From positions 1-64,000 of the forward strand of contig NZ_JARXXA010000017.1 of the NCBI RefSeq assembly GCF_029892785.1: a stretch of 64,000 nucleotides of DNA. The letters run 5' to 3'. Shown in pieces: positions 16,926 to 24,693 of the stretch. The DNA is from Parabacteroides sp. PH5-46 (lineage in GTDB: Bacteria; Bacteroidota; Bacteroidia; Bacteroidales; Tannerellaceae). A program made the position numbers and the translations under genes. Numbering within the stretch: the stretch's first letter is position 1; every line of letters starts with the position of its first letter. The notes beneath the pieces were generated by a model. That model was not told the DNA's origin. It was given only the letters and a program-made list of their open reading frames with translations, and did no database searches.

Positions 16926-17081
16926 TACATCCTAAACTTATTTCAATCTCTCTAAATTCGATTAAACAACCAGGCCGTTATAACGCATTTAATATCAGTC
17001 ATATAAAACCGCAAACTTGTGAATTGCAAGAAGTCTACAATGTTCCCAATTTAACTATTTCACCCCCGGCTCTGGGTACGA

Positions 17082-17119
17082 AAAATCCTTGATAATCAAC
17101 TGATTATCAAGGATTTTTT
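17082..17119. terminator. Strong bidirectional hairpin at the element's right flank
   Basis: A perfect 16-bp inverted repeat (arms 17082-17097 and 17102-17117, 4-base loop) has A-rich and T-rich flanks. It reads as an intrinsic terminator on both strands. It separates the integrase promoter region from the AbiH gene and lies close to the expected right junction. Just beyond it, GGGGCAAC is repeated at 17127 and 17139. Confidence 0.7.
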
Positions 17120-17297
17120 CTTTTTAGGGGCAACGCATGGGGCAACAAACGATAAAATGTACGCTTTTATAGTCCATGAAATAGGTCATTTCTTTGATAA
17201 TACAGATAGAAATAACGGATAGCAAACACAAATGCAGCAACGTATCAAATTTCGCCTTCAATCCTAATTATAAACGATACAGTTTCGCTTTTTATCT

Positions 17298-18119
17298 TTA
17301 TTCTGCCAAATCAAACATTTTGAAATTGTGATGAGTTCTTATACCTTGAATCCGATTGTTGGTCATACTATCTATTTGCTTTAAAATATCGTACATTCCA
17401 TCTTCTTTGTAATATGATATAAGAATGTTTTTCCGGGTTTTATTCATAAAACCATTGAGAGATGCACTTAGAAAAAAATCCTTAAAGTAATGATGGTCGG
17501 TTTCTCCTAAAGAATACCCTAAAAAAATAATATTTTCTGCGCTGGATAGCACAGAATTAACATTAAGTATCTCATTCCACAAACTAGTTGATTTTTTTAG
17601 AAAAACATCATTTGAATTAATTCTCGCATCATCTTCAACACCAAAAACTATTTTGTTCTTCCTTGCATTGCCATGCACTCTCAATATTTTATGATTCAAA
17701 TTATTTTGGTATGCAATATAATCAAGACTTGAGGTGTAATTGAAGTTGAAAATTAGCAGATTTTTAATTTTTTTTGTTATAATCTCGTAAACTCTAGACG
17801 TTTCATCTACCTCAGACATATCTAAACTATTCAAATATTCACAGAGAGAATTACATAGTGCCTGATACTCTTTTCTAAAGACTTTTCTGTCAGAATCTTT
17901 ATAAATTATATTTGAATACTCTTTCAATTCATTTTCAATATCTATCCAATTATTGAGCTCATGTTGATTTTTCAAATATGAGCAAAGCTGATTATTAGTA
18001 GTCAGCAAATTATTAAAAGTATTACTTGTTATAAAATCTTGATAACTTGTTTTCAGTCCTAAATTTAAGTCAAATCCATTTCCAGTAATCAAGACTGCAC
18101 CATATTCATTCTCTGTCAT
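17298..18119 (-). CDS. AbiH-family abortive-infection protein
   Basis: A 273-residue AbiH-family protein. The N-terminal nucleotide-binding signature ITGNGFDLNLGLKTSYQDF (residues 11-29) and the C-terminal LGYSLGETDHHYF segment near residue 207 are both diagnostic of the family, and FNFNYTS lies between them. AbiH was described as a phage abortive-infection protein; its fold is related to SIR2-type Rossmann proteins. The gene stands alone with its own -7 box, outside the integrase end of the mobilizable element but still between it and tRNA-Pro. It may therefore be an older insertion or part of the same island. AT-rich like the defence cargo to the left. Confidence 0.85.
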   Translation of the reverse strand: MTENEYGAVLITGNGFDLNLGLKTSYQDFITSNTFNNLLTTNNQLCSYLKNQHELNNWIDIENELKEYSNIIYKDSDRKVFRKEYQALCNSLCEYLNSLDMSEVDETSRVYEIITKKIKNLLIFNFNYTSSLDYIAYQNNLNHKILRVHGNARKNKIVFGVEDDARINSNDVFLKKSTSLWNEILNVNSVLSSAENIIFLGYSLGETDHHYFKDFFLSASLNGFMNKTRKNILISYYKEDGMYDILKQIDSMTNNRIQGIRTHHNFKMFDLAE

Positions 18120-18141
18120 AATCGCATGCTTGTTTATATAG

Positions 18142-18149
18142 CAAATGTA
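18142..18149 (-). promoter_or_regulatory. Candidate -7 box for the AbiH gene
   Basis: The minus strand reads TACATTTG, matching TAnnTTTG, 22 bases upstream of the AbiH start. Confidence 0.45.
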
Positions 18150-18361
18150 GCAATTTATTTACTCTGTTATCATAACAAGCCACAGCAAAAATAAAATAGT
18201 TGATTTGCATTTTACTGGCAATATTTTTACACCTCAATGCATTTTATTGCAATTGCATCAAGAGATATAATAATGGACTGTTTGTTGTTTAAAATGGAGT
18301 GTGGGTGAATAAAAATGGGTCGTTAGTTATTTAAGTTGAGAGGTGAGTGAATGGGGGAGGT

Positions 18362-18499
18362 GCGATCACTGCGATCACCATATTCAACTTTTTATATTTT
18401 TTGGTTCCTCGTTCCTCATTTTGGACGTTAATATAAGGAACGAGGAACCGTTTTTTAATAGAAAGTTTCAAAACAGTCTAAAAGTGATCGCATGATCGC
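18362..18499. repeat. Nested inverted repeats in an 830-base gene-free stretch
   Basis: The gap from 18120 to 18951 has no convincing gene. It contains a two-layer palindrome. The outer layer is a direct pair of GCGATCAC (18362-18369 and 18371-18378) answered by GTGATCGC and ATGATCGC (18484-18499). The inner layer is GGTTCCTCGTTCCT (18403-18416) answered perfectly by AGGAACGAGGAACC (18436-18449), then T-rich sequence. Further GTTCCTC/GAGGAAC copies occur at about 18655-18700 and 18833-18852. The inner layer looks like a terminator; the outer layer is unexplained. It may be the relic of a terminal repeat or of a lost element. Confidence 0.7.
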
Positions 18500-18905
18500 A
18501 ACTTATTTTCCAAATACCGCATGAATACAGGCCTTGATGTTGCGCTTATTTTTCTTTTATGGTGTTTTCTACAAAAAATACTCCTTCAAAACATGTGTTT
18601 TTGGGGCTTTAGAGTAGCTAAATGTATGCTTTTTAGGGTCATCGAGCGTGTCATTGTTCCTCATCTTGCATATGATATGCTGCTTCGGAGGAACATATGA
18701 TGCAATATTTCAGTTGTTACGGGGAACATTTTTTTTCTTTTTTTGTCAACTCTTCACGCAAATACTAACAGCTCAGACACAGATACTTTCACAACAAACA
18801 CATGTCAATAAATTAGTTTTTATACCTCAAAACAGAGGAACCTTCGGGAACCTGTGAAGGCTTGATATATTAGAGAAATCTGTCACAAATCCGTCACGCA
18901 CCAAT

Positions 18906-18940
18906 AAAAAAAGAGATTCACAATTGCTTGTAAACCTCTT
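18906..18940 (-). terminator. Terminator of tRNA-Pro
   Basis: On the minus strand AAGAGGTTTACAA pairs with TTGTGAATCTCTT over 13 bp (two G-T pairs) around the tetraloop GCAA, followed by seven T. It starts 12 bases after the tRNA 3' end. Confidence 0.8.
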
Positions 18941-18951
18941 TATTTCAGCCG

Positions 18952-19025
18952 TCGGGATGACAGGATTTGAACCTGCGACCACACGCCCCCCAGACGCGTA
19001 CTCTACCGGGCTGAGCTACATCCCG
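18952..19025 (-). tRNA. tRNA-Pro, anticodon GGG
   Basis: The 74-base cloverleaf folds completely. The acceptor is CGGGATG/CATCCCG with discriminator A. The D arm is GCTC...GAGT, the anticodon stem is CGCGT/GCGTG with loop CTGGGGG (anticodon GGG), and the T arm is GCAGG/CCTGT with loop TTCAAAT. The 3' CCA is not encoded. A -7 box lies 15 bases upstream and a terminator directly downstream. The 3' end faces the accessory region, so this is a plausible integration hot spot. I did not find a second copy of its 3' end in the window. Confidence 0.95.
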
Positions 19026-19039
19026 TTTTATTTCGAGTG

Positions 19040-19047
19040 CAAAGGTA
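19040..19047 (-). promoter_or_regulatory. tRNA-Pro promoter -7 box
   Basis: The minus strand reads TACCTTTG, an exact TAnnTTTG match, 15 bases upstream of the mature tRNA. Confidence 0.6.
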
Positions 19048-19058
19048 GGGTATTTTGA

Positions 19059-20129
19059 TTATATACCAAAGCTTTCACGGTAAAAATCTAATGAATCCAT
19101 GATGACTTCCTTGCTTACAGATTGATTTATACGGACTTTACCAATGTCGACCAACAGGGTAAAGTTGATGATGCCGGCCTCGTTCTTCTTATCGTGAGTC
19201 ATGAAGGCATACAGGCTATTATAATCGGTACAGTTAAAGAAGAAAGGTGGATAATATTCTTTTATATAATGAGTGATCTGGCTGAGTTTTTTACTAGGAA
19301 AACCGCATTGTTTGTATGAAAGATATAACTCACAGATCATCCCAACAGCAACTGCATGCCCGTGCAACAAGGGTTGATTCTGCTTAAAGGAAAGGCTTTC
19401 GATGGCGTGCCCGACAGTATGTCCAAAATTCAGTGCCTTGCGAATACCTTGCTCCTTTGGATCTTCTTCTACGATGCGTTCTTTTACAGCAACAGAGTCA
19501 GCCACAAGCTTCGTTAACTGAGTTTTAAACGTTGAACATTGAATATTCAAATCAAAGCCCAATATAGCATTATACATCTCTTCGGAACTGATAAGGGCGT
19601 GCTTGATCATCTCGGCATAGCCAGAGAGGATATTATCCTTATCCAAAGACTGCAGAAAGGCACAGTCTATAAAGACGCACAATGGTGGATAGAAGGAGCC
19701 TATTTCATTCTTTAAGCCATTGAAGTTTATACCGGTTTTACCCCCTACGGAAGCATCCACAGAGGCCATTAATGTGGTTGGAATATTAACCGTTTGCAAT
19801 CCTCGTTTGAACGTTGCCCCGGCAAAACCTCCCAAGTCGGTAATCATGCCGCCACCGATATTTATAAGCAATGAATTACGTGAAGCCCCTTCATTTGAGA
19901 GGATATTCCAGATATACACTACCTGATCCAGCTCTTTATGAAGATCTCCTGCTTTGATCGTAATTAGTCGCGCTTGCTTTACTTGCGGAATATTTTGCAA
20001 AAGAGGAAAACATTTCTCTTGCGTATTCGTATCGGTAAGAACAAACAGTTTATCATACTTCAGAGAGGATAGGAATTGCTCTAAATCCATCCGTATATCG
20101 GCAGAGATAACTACTTTTTGAGTTGTCAT
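19059..20129 (-). CDS. aroB: 3-dehydroquinate synthase
   Basis: Converts DAHP to 3-dehydroquinate, step 2 of the shikimate pathway, in the cytoplasm with NAD and a divalent metal. The 356-residue protein is normal length. The NAD-binding GGGMITDLGGF is at residues 92-102 and the TTLMASVDASVGGKTGIN core follows at about 117-134. The metal-site histidines are in NFGHTVGHAIE and LLHGHAVAVGM. It lies 8 bases after alaS on the same strand and is probably co-transcribed with it. The companion gene aroC is 11 kb away. Confidence 0.97.
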   Translation of the reverse strand: MTTQKVVISADIRMDLEQFLSSLKYDKLFVLTDTNTQEKCFPLLQNIPQVKQARLITIKAGDLHKELDQVVYIWNILSNEGASRNSLLINIGGGMITDLGGFAGATFKRGLQTVNIPTTLMASVDASVGGKTGINFNGLKNEIGSFYPPLCVFIDCAFLQSLDKDNILSGYAEMIKHALISSEEMYNAILGFDLNIQCSTFKTQLTKLVADSVAVKERIVEEDPKEQGIRKALNFGHTVGHAIESLSFKQNQPLLHGHAVAVGMICELYLSYKQCGFPSKKLSQITHYIKEYYPPFFFNCTDYNSLYAFMTHDKKNEAGIINFTLLVDIGKVRINQSVSKEVIMDSLDFYRESFGI

Positions 20130-20136
20130 AAGGATA

Positions 20137-22758
20137 TCAACTTAGTCCTAATGCTTCAACAACACTATTGACAGCAATGGTCAAGCCATCTGCGTTTTTC
20201 CCTCCGGCTGTTGCAAAATGAGGCTGTCCACCGCCACCTCCCTGGATATGCTTGGCCGCATCTTTTACCAGCTTACCGGCATTGTGTCCTTCGGCTACCA
20301 CATCATCACTCAGCATCACCATCAGTGTACATTTGGATTCTTCAATCAGTCCGGCTACAAGAACAAAACTGTCTTTCAGCTCTCCTTTTATCTGAAAAGC
20401 TACATCTTTCATCAGTTCGGCATGGCCTTTTGTTACTACCTTTATCAACTTTGTACCATGATAGTCTACCGCCCGTGAAACAAGCTCTGCTTTTACCTGT
20501 ACTGCTTTCTCTTTCAAATAGTCCTCGATTTGCTTCTTCATATCGGCATTTTCCTCGATAGACTTTTTGATGGCTTGCACCAAGTTTGGCATATTATTCA
20601 TCAAAGTACGTAGTTCGCGAATCATATCCTGCTGATTATAGGAGTAATTCTCGGCGCCTTCTGCCGTTACAGCTTCGATACGACGAATACCAGCAGCAAT
20701 AGAACTCTCGCCAACGATACGTAACGACCCGATCATTCCTGTGGCAGGCACATGTGTACCCCCGCACAGTTCAACCGAACTACCATATCTTACCACACGT
20801 ACCTCATCGCCATATTTCTCTCCAAAAAGAGCCATTGCACCCATTTCCTTAGCTTTAGCTATCGGGAGGGAACGATGTTCTTCCAACGAATAATTCGCAC
20901 GGATTTTTTCACCCACCAAACGTTCTATCTGACGAACTTCTTCATCTGTCACCTTCTGGAAATGTGAAAAGTCAAAGCGAAGTGATTCGGGCGAAACATA
21001 CGACCCTCTTTGTTCCACATGCGCGCCCAGCACTTCACGCAGAGCTTCGTGCAAAAGGTGCGTACCGGTATGATTGCACTCACACTGTCTGCGTTTTACT
21101 TTATCTACTTTGGCAATAAATGTTGCGGCAATATCTTTGGGCAAACGTTCTGTCAGATGAACCGACAGGTTGTTCTCGCTCTTTGTATCCAAAACTGCCA
21201 CTTTATCTTCATCACTGATCAGCCAGCCACAATCACCAACCTGTCCTCCCTTTTCAGCATAGAAGGGAGTTTCGTTGAGTACGATCTGGTATAACTCTTT
21301 ATTTTTTTGTTTGATTTTTCTGTAGCGCAATATTTCAGCATCCGACTCAAAAAAGTCATACCCCACAAAACGGCTTTCACCTTCCTTCAATACCACCCAG
21401 TCACTCGTTTCAACGGCTGCGGCATTACGGGCACGATCTTTTTGCTGTTTCATCTCGGCATCAAAGGCCGCGATATCTACATTCATACCATGCTCACGCA
21501 GAATTAGTTCGGTAAGGTCAAGAGGAAAGCCAAATGTATCATATAATGTAAAAGCATCTACTCCTCCTAAGGTATTCCGTCCTTCGGCTTTTGCTTCTTC
21601 CATTTTCTTATCTAATAGACGAATACCTGTTTCCAAGGTACGGAGAAAGGATTCTTCTTCTTCCTTCATTACCCGTTCGATCAGCATCCTTTGCTCAATC
21701 AGTTCGGGATAAGCATCGCCCATTGTTTCTATCAAGACCGGCAACAGCTTATACATGAAAGATTCCCGGCGATCCAGGAAGGTATATCCATAACGAACAG
21801 CCCGGCGCAAGATACGACGAATCACATAGCCAGCTTTTGCATTAGATGGCAACTGACCGTCTGTAATAGAAAAAGCGATGGTACGGATATGGTCTGCAAT
21901 CACACGCATAGCGATATCTTTCTGCTTATCTTTTCCGTAAGTAACACCAGCAAGAGCAGCAAGCTTCTGTATGATAGGCTGGAACACATCCGTGTCATAG
22001 TTAGACGTCTTCCCCTGTACAGCCATACAAAGACGCTCAAAGCCCATCCCTGTATCAATCACTTTGGCCGGAAGGGGTTCCAGGGAACTATCAGCCTTGC
22101 GATTGTATTGCATAAATACCAGATTCCATATCTCAATCACCTGAGGATGATCCTTGTTGATCAGATCGGCTCCTTTGATTTGCTTTTTCTCTTCTTCCGG
22201 ACGAAGGTCTATATGCACCTCGGAACAAGGACCACAAGGGCCCGTGTCACCCATTTCCCAGAAATTATCTTTCTTATTCCCATTCAATATATGATCTTTT
22301 GGAAGATACTTTTCCCAATAGCCCGCAGCTTCATTATCCCGCTCCAAGCCCTCGGCAGCACTTCCTTCAAAAACCGTAGCATACAGGTTTGCAGGATTCA
22401 GTTTCAACACATCTACCAGATATTCCCATGCCCAGGCTATCGCATCTTCTTTGAAGTAATCGCCAAACGACCAATTCCCCAACATTTCGAACATCGTATG
22501 ATGGTATGTATCATGTCCAACCTCTTCCAGGTCGTTGTGTTTGCCGCTGACACGCAGACATTTCTGCGAATCTGCCACACGTGAATATTTAATAGGGACA
22601 TTTCCTAATATGATATCTTTAAACTGATTCATCCCCGCATTGGTAAACATCAGTGTAGGATCTCCCTTGATAACCATTGGTGCAGAGGGTACTATCTGAT
22701 GTTGTTTTGAAGCGAAAAACGACTTGAATGATTCGCGGGTTTCTTTTGCTGTCAACAT
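20137..22758 (-). CDS. alaS: Alanyl-tRNA synthetase
   Basis: Charges tRNA-Ala. The 873-residue protein has the class II catalytic core at the N-terminus ([10 protein letters not shown], then [11 protein letters not shown]). The editing-domain zinc and catalytic motifs follow: [11 protein letters not shown], later [10 protein letters not shown]. The C-terminal DHHA1 domain has [16 protein letters not shown] chose the ATG at 22758 ([10 protein letters not shown]) over an upstream in-frame ATG at 22797. The extra 13 residues do not look like AlaS, and the shorter start leaves a proper leader after the -7 box at 22802-22809. First gene of a likely alaS-aroB operon; it diverges from the M23 peptidase gene. 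Confidence 0.97.
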   Translation of the reverse strand: MLTAKETRESFKSFFASKQHQIVPSAPMVIKGDPTLMFTNAGMNQFKDIILGNVPIKYSRVADSQKCLRVSGKHNDLEEVGHDTYHHTMFEMLGNWSFGDYFKEDAIAWAWEYLVDVLKLNPANLYATVFEGSAAEGLERDNEAAGYWEKYLPKDHILNGNKKDNFWEMGDTGPCGPCSEVHIDLRPEEEKKQIKGADLINKDHPQVIEIWNLVFMQYNRKADSSLEPLPAKVIDTGMGFERLCMAVQGKTSNYDTDVFQPIIQKLAALAGVTYGKDKQKDIAMRVIADHIRTIAFSITDGQLPSNAKAGYVIRRILRRAVRYGYTFLDRRESFMYKLLPVLIETMGDAYPELIEQRMLIERVMKEEEESFLRTLETGIRLLDKKMEEAKAEGRNTLGGVDAFTLYDTFGFPLDLTELILREHGMNVDIAAFDAEMKQQKDRARNAAAVETSDWVVLKEGESRFVGYDFFESDAEILRYRKIKQKNKELYQIVLNETPFYAEKGGQVGDCGWLISDEDKVAVLDTKSENNLSVHLTERLPKDIAATFIAKVDKVKRRQCECNHTGTHLLHEALREVLGAHVEQRGSYVSPESLRFDFSHFQKVTDEEVRQIERLVGEKIRANYSLEEHRSLPIAKAKEMGAMALFGEKYGDEVRVVRYGSSVELCGGTHVPATGMIGSLRIVGESSIAAGIRRIEAVTAEGAENYSYNQQDMIRELRTLMNNMPNLVQAIKKSIEENADMKKQIEDYLKEKAVQVKAELVSRAVDYHGTKLIKVVTKGHAELMKDVAFQIKGELKDSFVLVAGLIEESKCTLMVMLSDDVVAEGHNAGKLVKDAAKHIQGGGGGQPHFATAGGKNADGLTIAVNSVVEALGLS

Positions 22759-22801
22759 AATATATTGTGTACTACTCGTTAATAATCCGAAAAACAATTT
22801 G

Positions 22802-22809
22802 CAAAAATA
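22802..22809 (-). promoter_or_regulatory. Candidate -7 box for alaS
   Basis: The minus strand reads TATTTTTG, 43 bases upstream of the chosen alaS start. It lies only 11 bases from the divergent box for the M23 gene. Confidence 0.5.
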
Positions 22810-22820
22810 CTGTAAATTAT

Positions 22821-22828
22821 TATTTTTG
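22821..22828 (+). promoter_or_regulatory. Candidate -7 box for the M23 peptidase gene
   Basis: The plus strand reads TATTTTTG, 26 bases before the ATG at 22855. Divergent boxes this close imply that the two promoters compete for or share upstream contacts. Confidence 0.5.
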
Positions 22829-22854
22829 CGACAATTATCATTACAAAATATTAA

Positions 22855-23838
22855 ATGGGATTTTTTAAAACACGAAAATCATACTACTTATATGACCCCA
22901 ATACGCTGAGTTACGAGCGCGTCTACCCTTCGGCAAAAGACCGTATATTCAGTGTAATCAGGCATTTGAGTACCGGAATAGTAGTAGGGGTTATCTTGTT
23001 TTTCTCCATGATGCATTTGTTTGACTCCCCCATGGAATCTCAATTACGCAAGGAAAACAAATTACTCCAAACCCAATATGAAGTATTAGCCTTACGCTTA
23101 AATAATGCGTTTGACATCCTGAATGGTATACAGCAGCGCGACGAAAACTTATACCGCGCCATCTTTCAGGCTGAATCCATTCCCGAATCCATCCGAAAAT
23201 CAGGCTTCGGAGGAAGCAATCGCTATGAACACCTGATGAGTCTTTCCAATGCCGAACTGGTAGTAGCAACAACACAGAAGATGGACATACTAAGTAAGCA
23301 ATTATACGTACAGTCTAATTCGCTGGAAGAACTGATCAACATAGGAAAGACACAGGAAGAACGGACAAAATGTATCCCGGCTATCCAGCCAATTTCCAAT
23401 AAAGACCTTGCCCGTACGGCATCCGGCTACGGAATGCGTATCGACCCGATCTACCGTACACCTAAATTCCACGCAGGAATGGACTTCTCCGCAAAAATAG
23501 GCACAGAAATATATGCTACCGGTGACGGTGTAGTAACCTATGCCGGTTGGAAACAAGGATATGGCAACTGCCTTATGATTGACCACGGATTTGGTTATGA
23601 GACTTTATACGGACACATGAGCAAATTCAAAGCACGTGTTGGACAGAAAGTAAGCCGTTGGGAAGTAATCGGATATGTGGGTAATACCGGAAAGTCTACC
23701 GGCCCTCACCTGCACTACGAAGTAATTGTGCGTGGCAAGCATGACAATCCTTCTAAATATTACTTCATGGATCTTTCTCCTGAAGAATACGATCACATGA
23801 TTCAGCTTGCCGATAACCACGGCCAGGTTATGGACTAA
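22855..23838 (+). CDS. Membrane-anchored M23 (LytM-type) metallopeptidase
   Basis: A 327-residue murein endopeptidase-type protein. A short cytoplasmic N-terminus precedes one transmembrane helix (about residues 39-56, [17 protein letters not shown]). A periplasmic coiled-coil-like region (about 60-175) and the LytM domain in the last 150 residues follow. The zinc ligands are visible as HAGMDFSA (H, D) and GPHLHYEV (HxH), with LYGHMSKF between. The complete site suggests a catalytically active enzyme acting on peptide cross-links, unlike degenerate EnvC-type activators. It is followed 10 bases later by a MerR-type regulator gene. Confidence 0.93.
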   Translation: MGFFKTRKSYYLYDPNTLSYERVYPSAKDRIFSVIRHLSTGIVVGVILFFSMMHLFDSPMESQLRKENKLLQTQYEVLALRLNNAFDILNGIQQRDENLYRAIFQAESIPESIRKSGFGGSNRYEHLMSLSNAELVVATTQKMDILSKQLYVQSNSLEELINIGKTQEERTKCIPAIQPISNKDLARTASGYGMRIDPIYRTPKFHAGMDFSAKIGTEIYATGDGVVTYAGWKQGYGNCLMIDHGFGYETLYGHMSKFKARVGQKVSRWEVIGYVGNTGKSTGPHLHYEVIVRGKHDNPSKYYFMDLSPEEYDHMIQLADNHGQVMD

Positions 23839-23848
23839 TAGTTCTACT

Positions 23849-24199
23849 GTGGATCCGAAAGAAAACAAAGACAAAAAAGAGTTCTACTCTATCAAAGAAG
23901 TAGCGGATAAGTTCGGATTAAACACCCCTACACTCCGGTATTGGGAAAAAGAATTTGACATTCTTCACCCTCACACGAAGCCTAATGGGGTACGCTATTA
24001 TAAAGAGGAAGATATAGAATCCGTTCGTTTGATACATTATCTATTGAAAGAAAAAGGACTAACACTGGCTGGAGCCCGCCAACAATTAAAAGACAACAGA
24101 GAAAGTACTGTTCGCACCGCAGAGGCTATTTACCGTTTACAACAAATCAAAGAAGATTTGAGTTATCTTCAAAACGCTTTTAATTCCATAAAATTCTAA
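23849..24199 (+). CDS. MerR-family transcriptional regulator
   Basis: A 117-residue protein with a MerR-type winged helix near its start (FYSIKEVADKFGLNTPTLRY, then WEKEF) and a conserved GVRYYKEEDIESVRLIHYLL second half, ending in a short helical tail. The effector domain is minimal, so no ligand can be predicted. I prefer the GTG start at 23849 (DPKENKDKKEF), 10 bases after the peptidase stop. The upstream ATG at 23807 would add 14 residues that only shadow the peptidase C-terminus and would overlap it by 32 bp. Probably co-transcribed with the peptidase gene. Confidence 0.9.
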   Translation: MDPKENKDKKEFYSIKEVADKFGLNTPTLRYWEKEFDILHPHTKPNGVRYYKEEDIESVRLIHYLLKEKGLTLAGARQQLKDNRESTVRTAEAIYRLQQIKEDLSYLQNAFNSIKF

Positions 24200-24223
24200 G
24201 CACGATTCAAACGGTAAAAATAG

Positions 24224-24231
24224 TACCTTTG
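24224..24231 (+). promoter_or_regulatory. Candidate -7 box for the DUF3127 gene
   Basis: The sequence TACCTTTG matches TAnnTTTG, 41 bases before the ATG at 24273. Confidence 0.55.
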
Positions 24232-24272
24232 CATGTTTATTTACAAATACACAAAAATACAGATTAAATAAA

Positions 24273-24647
24273 ATGGAAGTTAGAGGAAAGATTATTGCCG
24301 TATTACCGGAACAAGGCGGCACAAGCAAGACCGGAAACGAATGGAAAAAACAGGAGTATGTACTGGAGACATATGACCAGTATCCTAAAAAGGTTTGTTT
24401 CCAAATATTCGGAGGAGACAAAATAGAGCAGGCTGCTATCCAGGCAGGCGAAGATCTGACTGTTTTCTTCGACATAGAGAGCCGCGAATACAACGGACGC
24501 TGGTATACCAATATCAATGCATGGAAAGTAGAACGCGATGCTGCAGCAGGTGGTGTAACTCCGGGCAATGCAATGCCTCCCTCCGCTCCTATTGCACCCG
24601 CTCAGGATTTCCCTCCCTCAAACCCAACGGATGACCTACCTTTTTAA
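24273..24647 (+). CDS. DUF3127 protein (OB-fold-like)
   Basis: A 124-residue protein. Residues 1-90 are the DUF3127 domain (EVRGKIIAVLPEQGGTSKTG, then QEYVLETYDQYPKKVCFQIF), a beta-barrel pattern resembling single-stranded-DNA-binding OB folds. The last 30 residues are Pro/Ala-rich and end in DDLPF, an acidic tail like that of SSB proteins. The family is widespread in Bacteroidetes. A DNA- or RNA-binding role is inferred from this resemblance. It is monocistronic, with its own -7 box, and converges on the rel gene. Confidence 0.9.
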   Translation: MEVRGKIIAVLPEQGGTSKTGNEWKKQEYVLETYDQYPKKVCFQIFGGDKIEQAAIQAGEDLTVFFDIESREYNGRWYTNINAWKVERDAAAGGVTPGNAMPPSAPIAPAQDFPPSNPTDDLPF

Positions 24648-24693
24648 AGGAATTCTTTTTACAGAATACAGGCGGATTGCTGTTGCTTACTGC

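Noticed and set aside
18648-18857. 69-residue plus-strand reading frame in the gene-free stretch
   Set aside because: Low-complexity hydrophobic translation (runs of F), no promoter box at a sensible distance, no neighbours to support it.
1-19000. Insertion sequences or transposase genes in the accessory region
   Set aside because: No transposase-like protein and no paired terminal repeats around a gene were found.
18952-19025. Attachment-site duplication of the tRNA-Pro 3' end
   Set aside because: I looked for a second copy of the tRNA 3' sequence to the left and found none in the window. The other junction may lie outside, or the element uses another site.
21691-22584. 297-residue plus-strand reading frame
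   Set aside because: It lies antisense to the conserved alaS catalytic core and has no protein-like domain.
22759-22797. Longer start for AlaS
   Set aside because: The 13 extra residues are not AlaS-like, and the shorter start fits the -7 box spacing.
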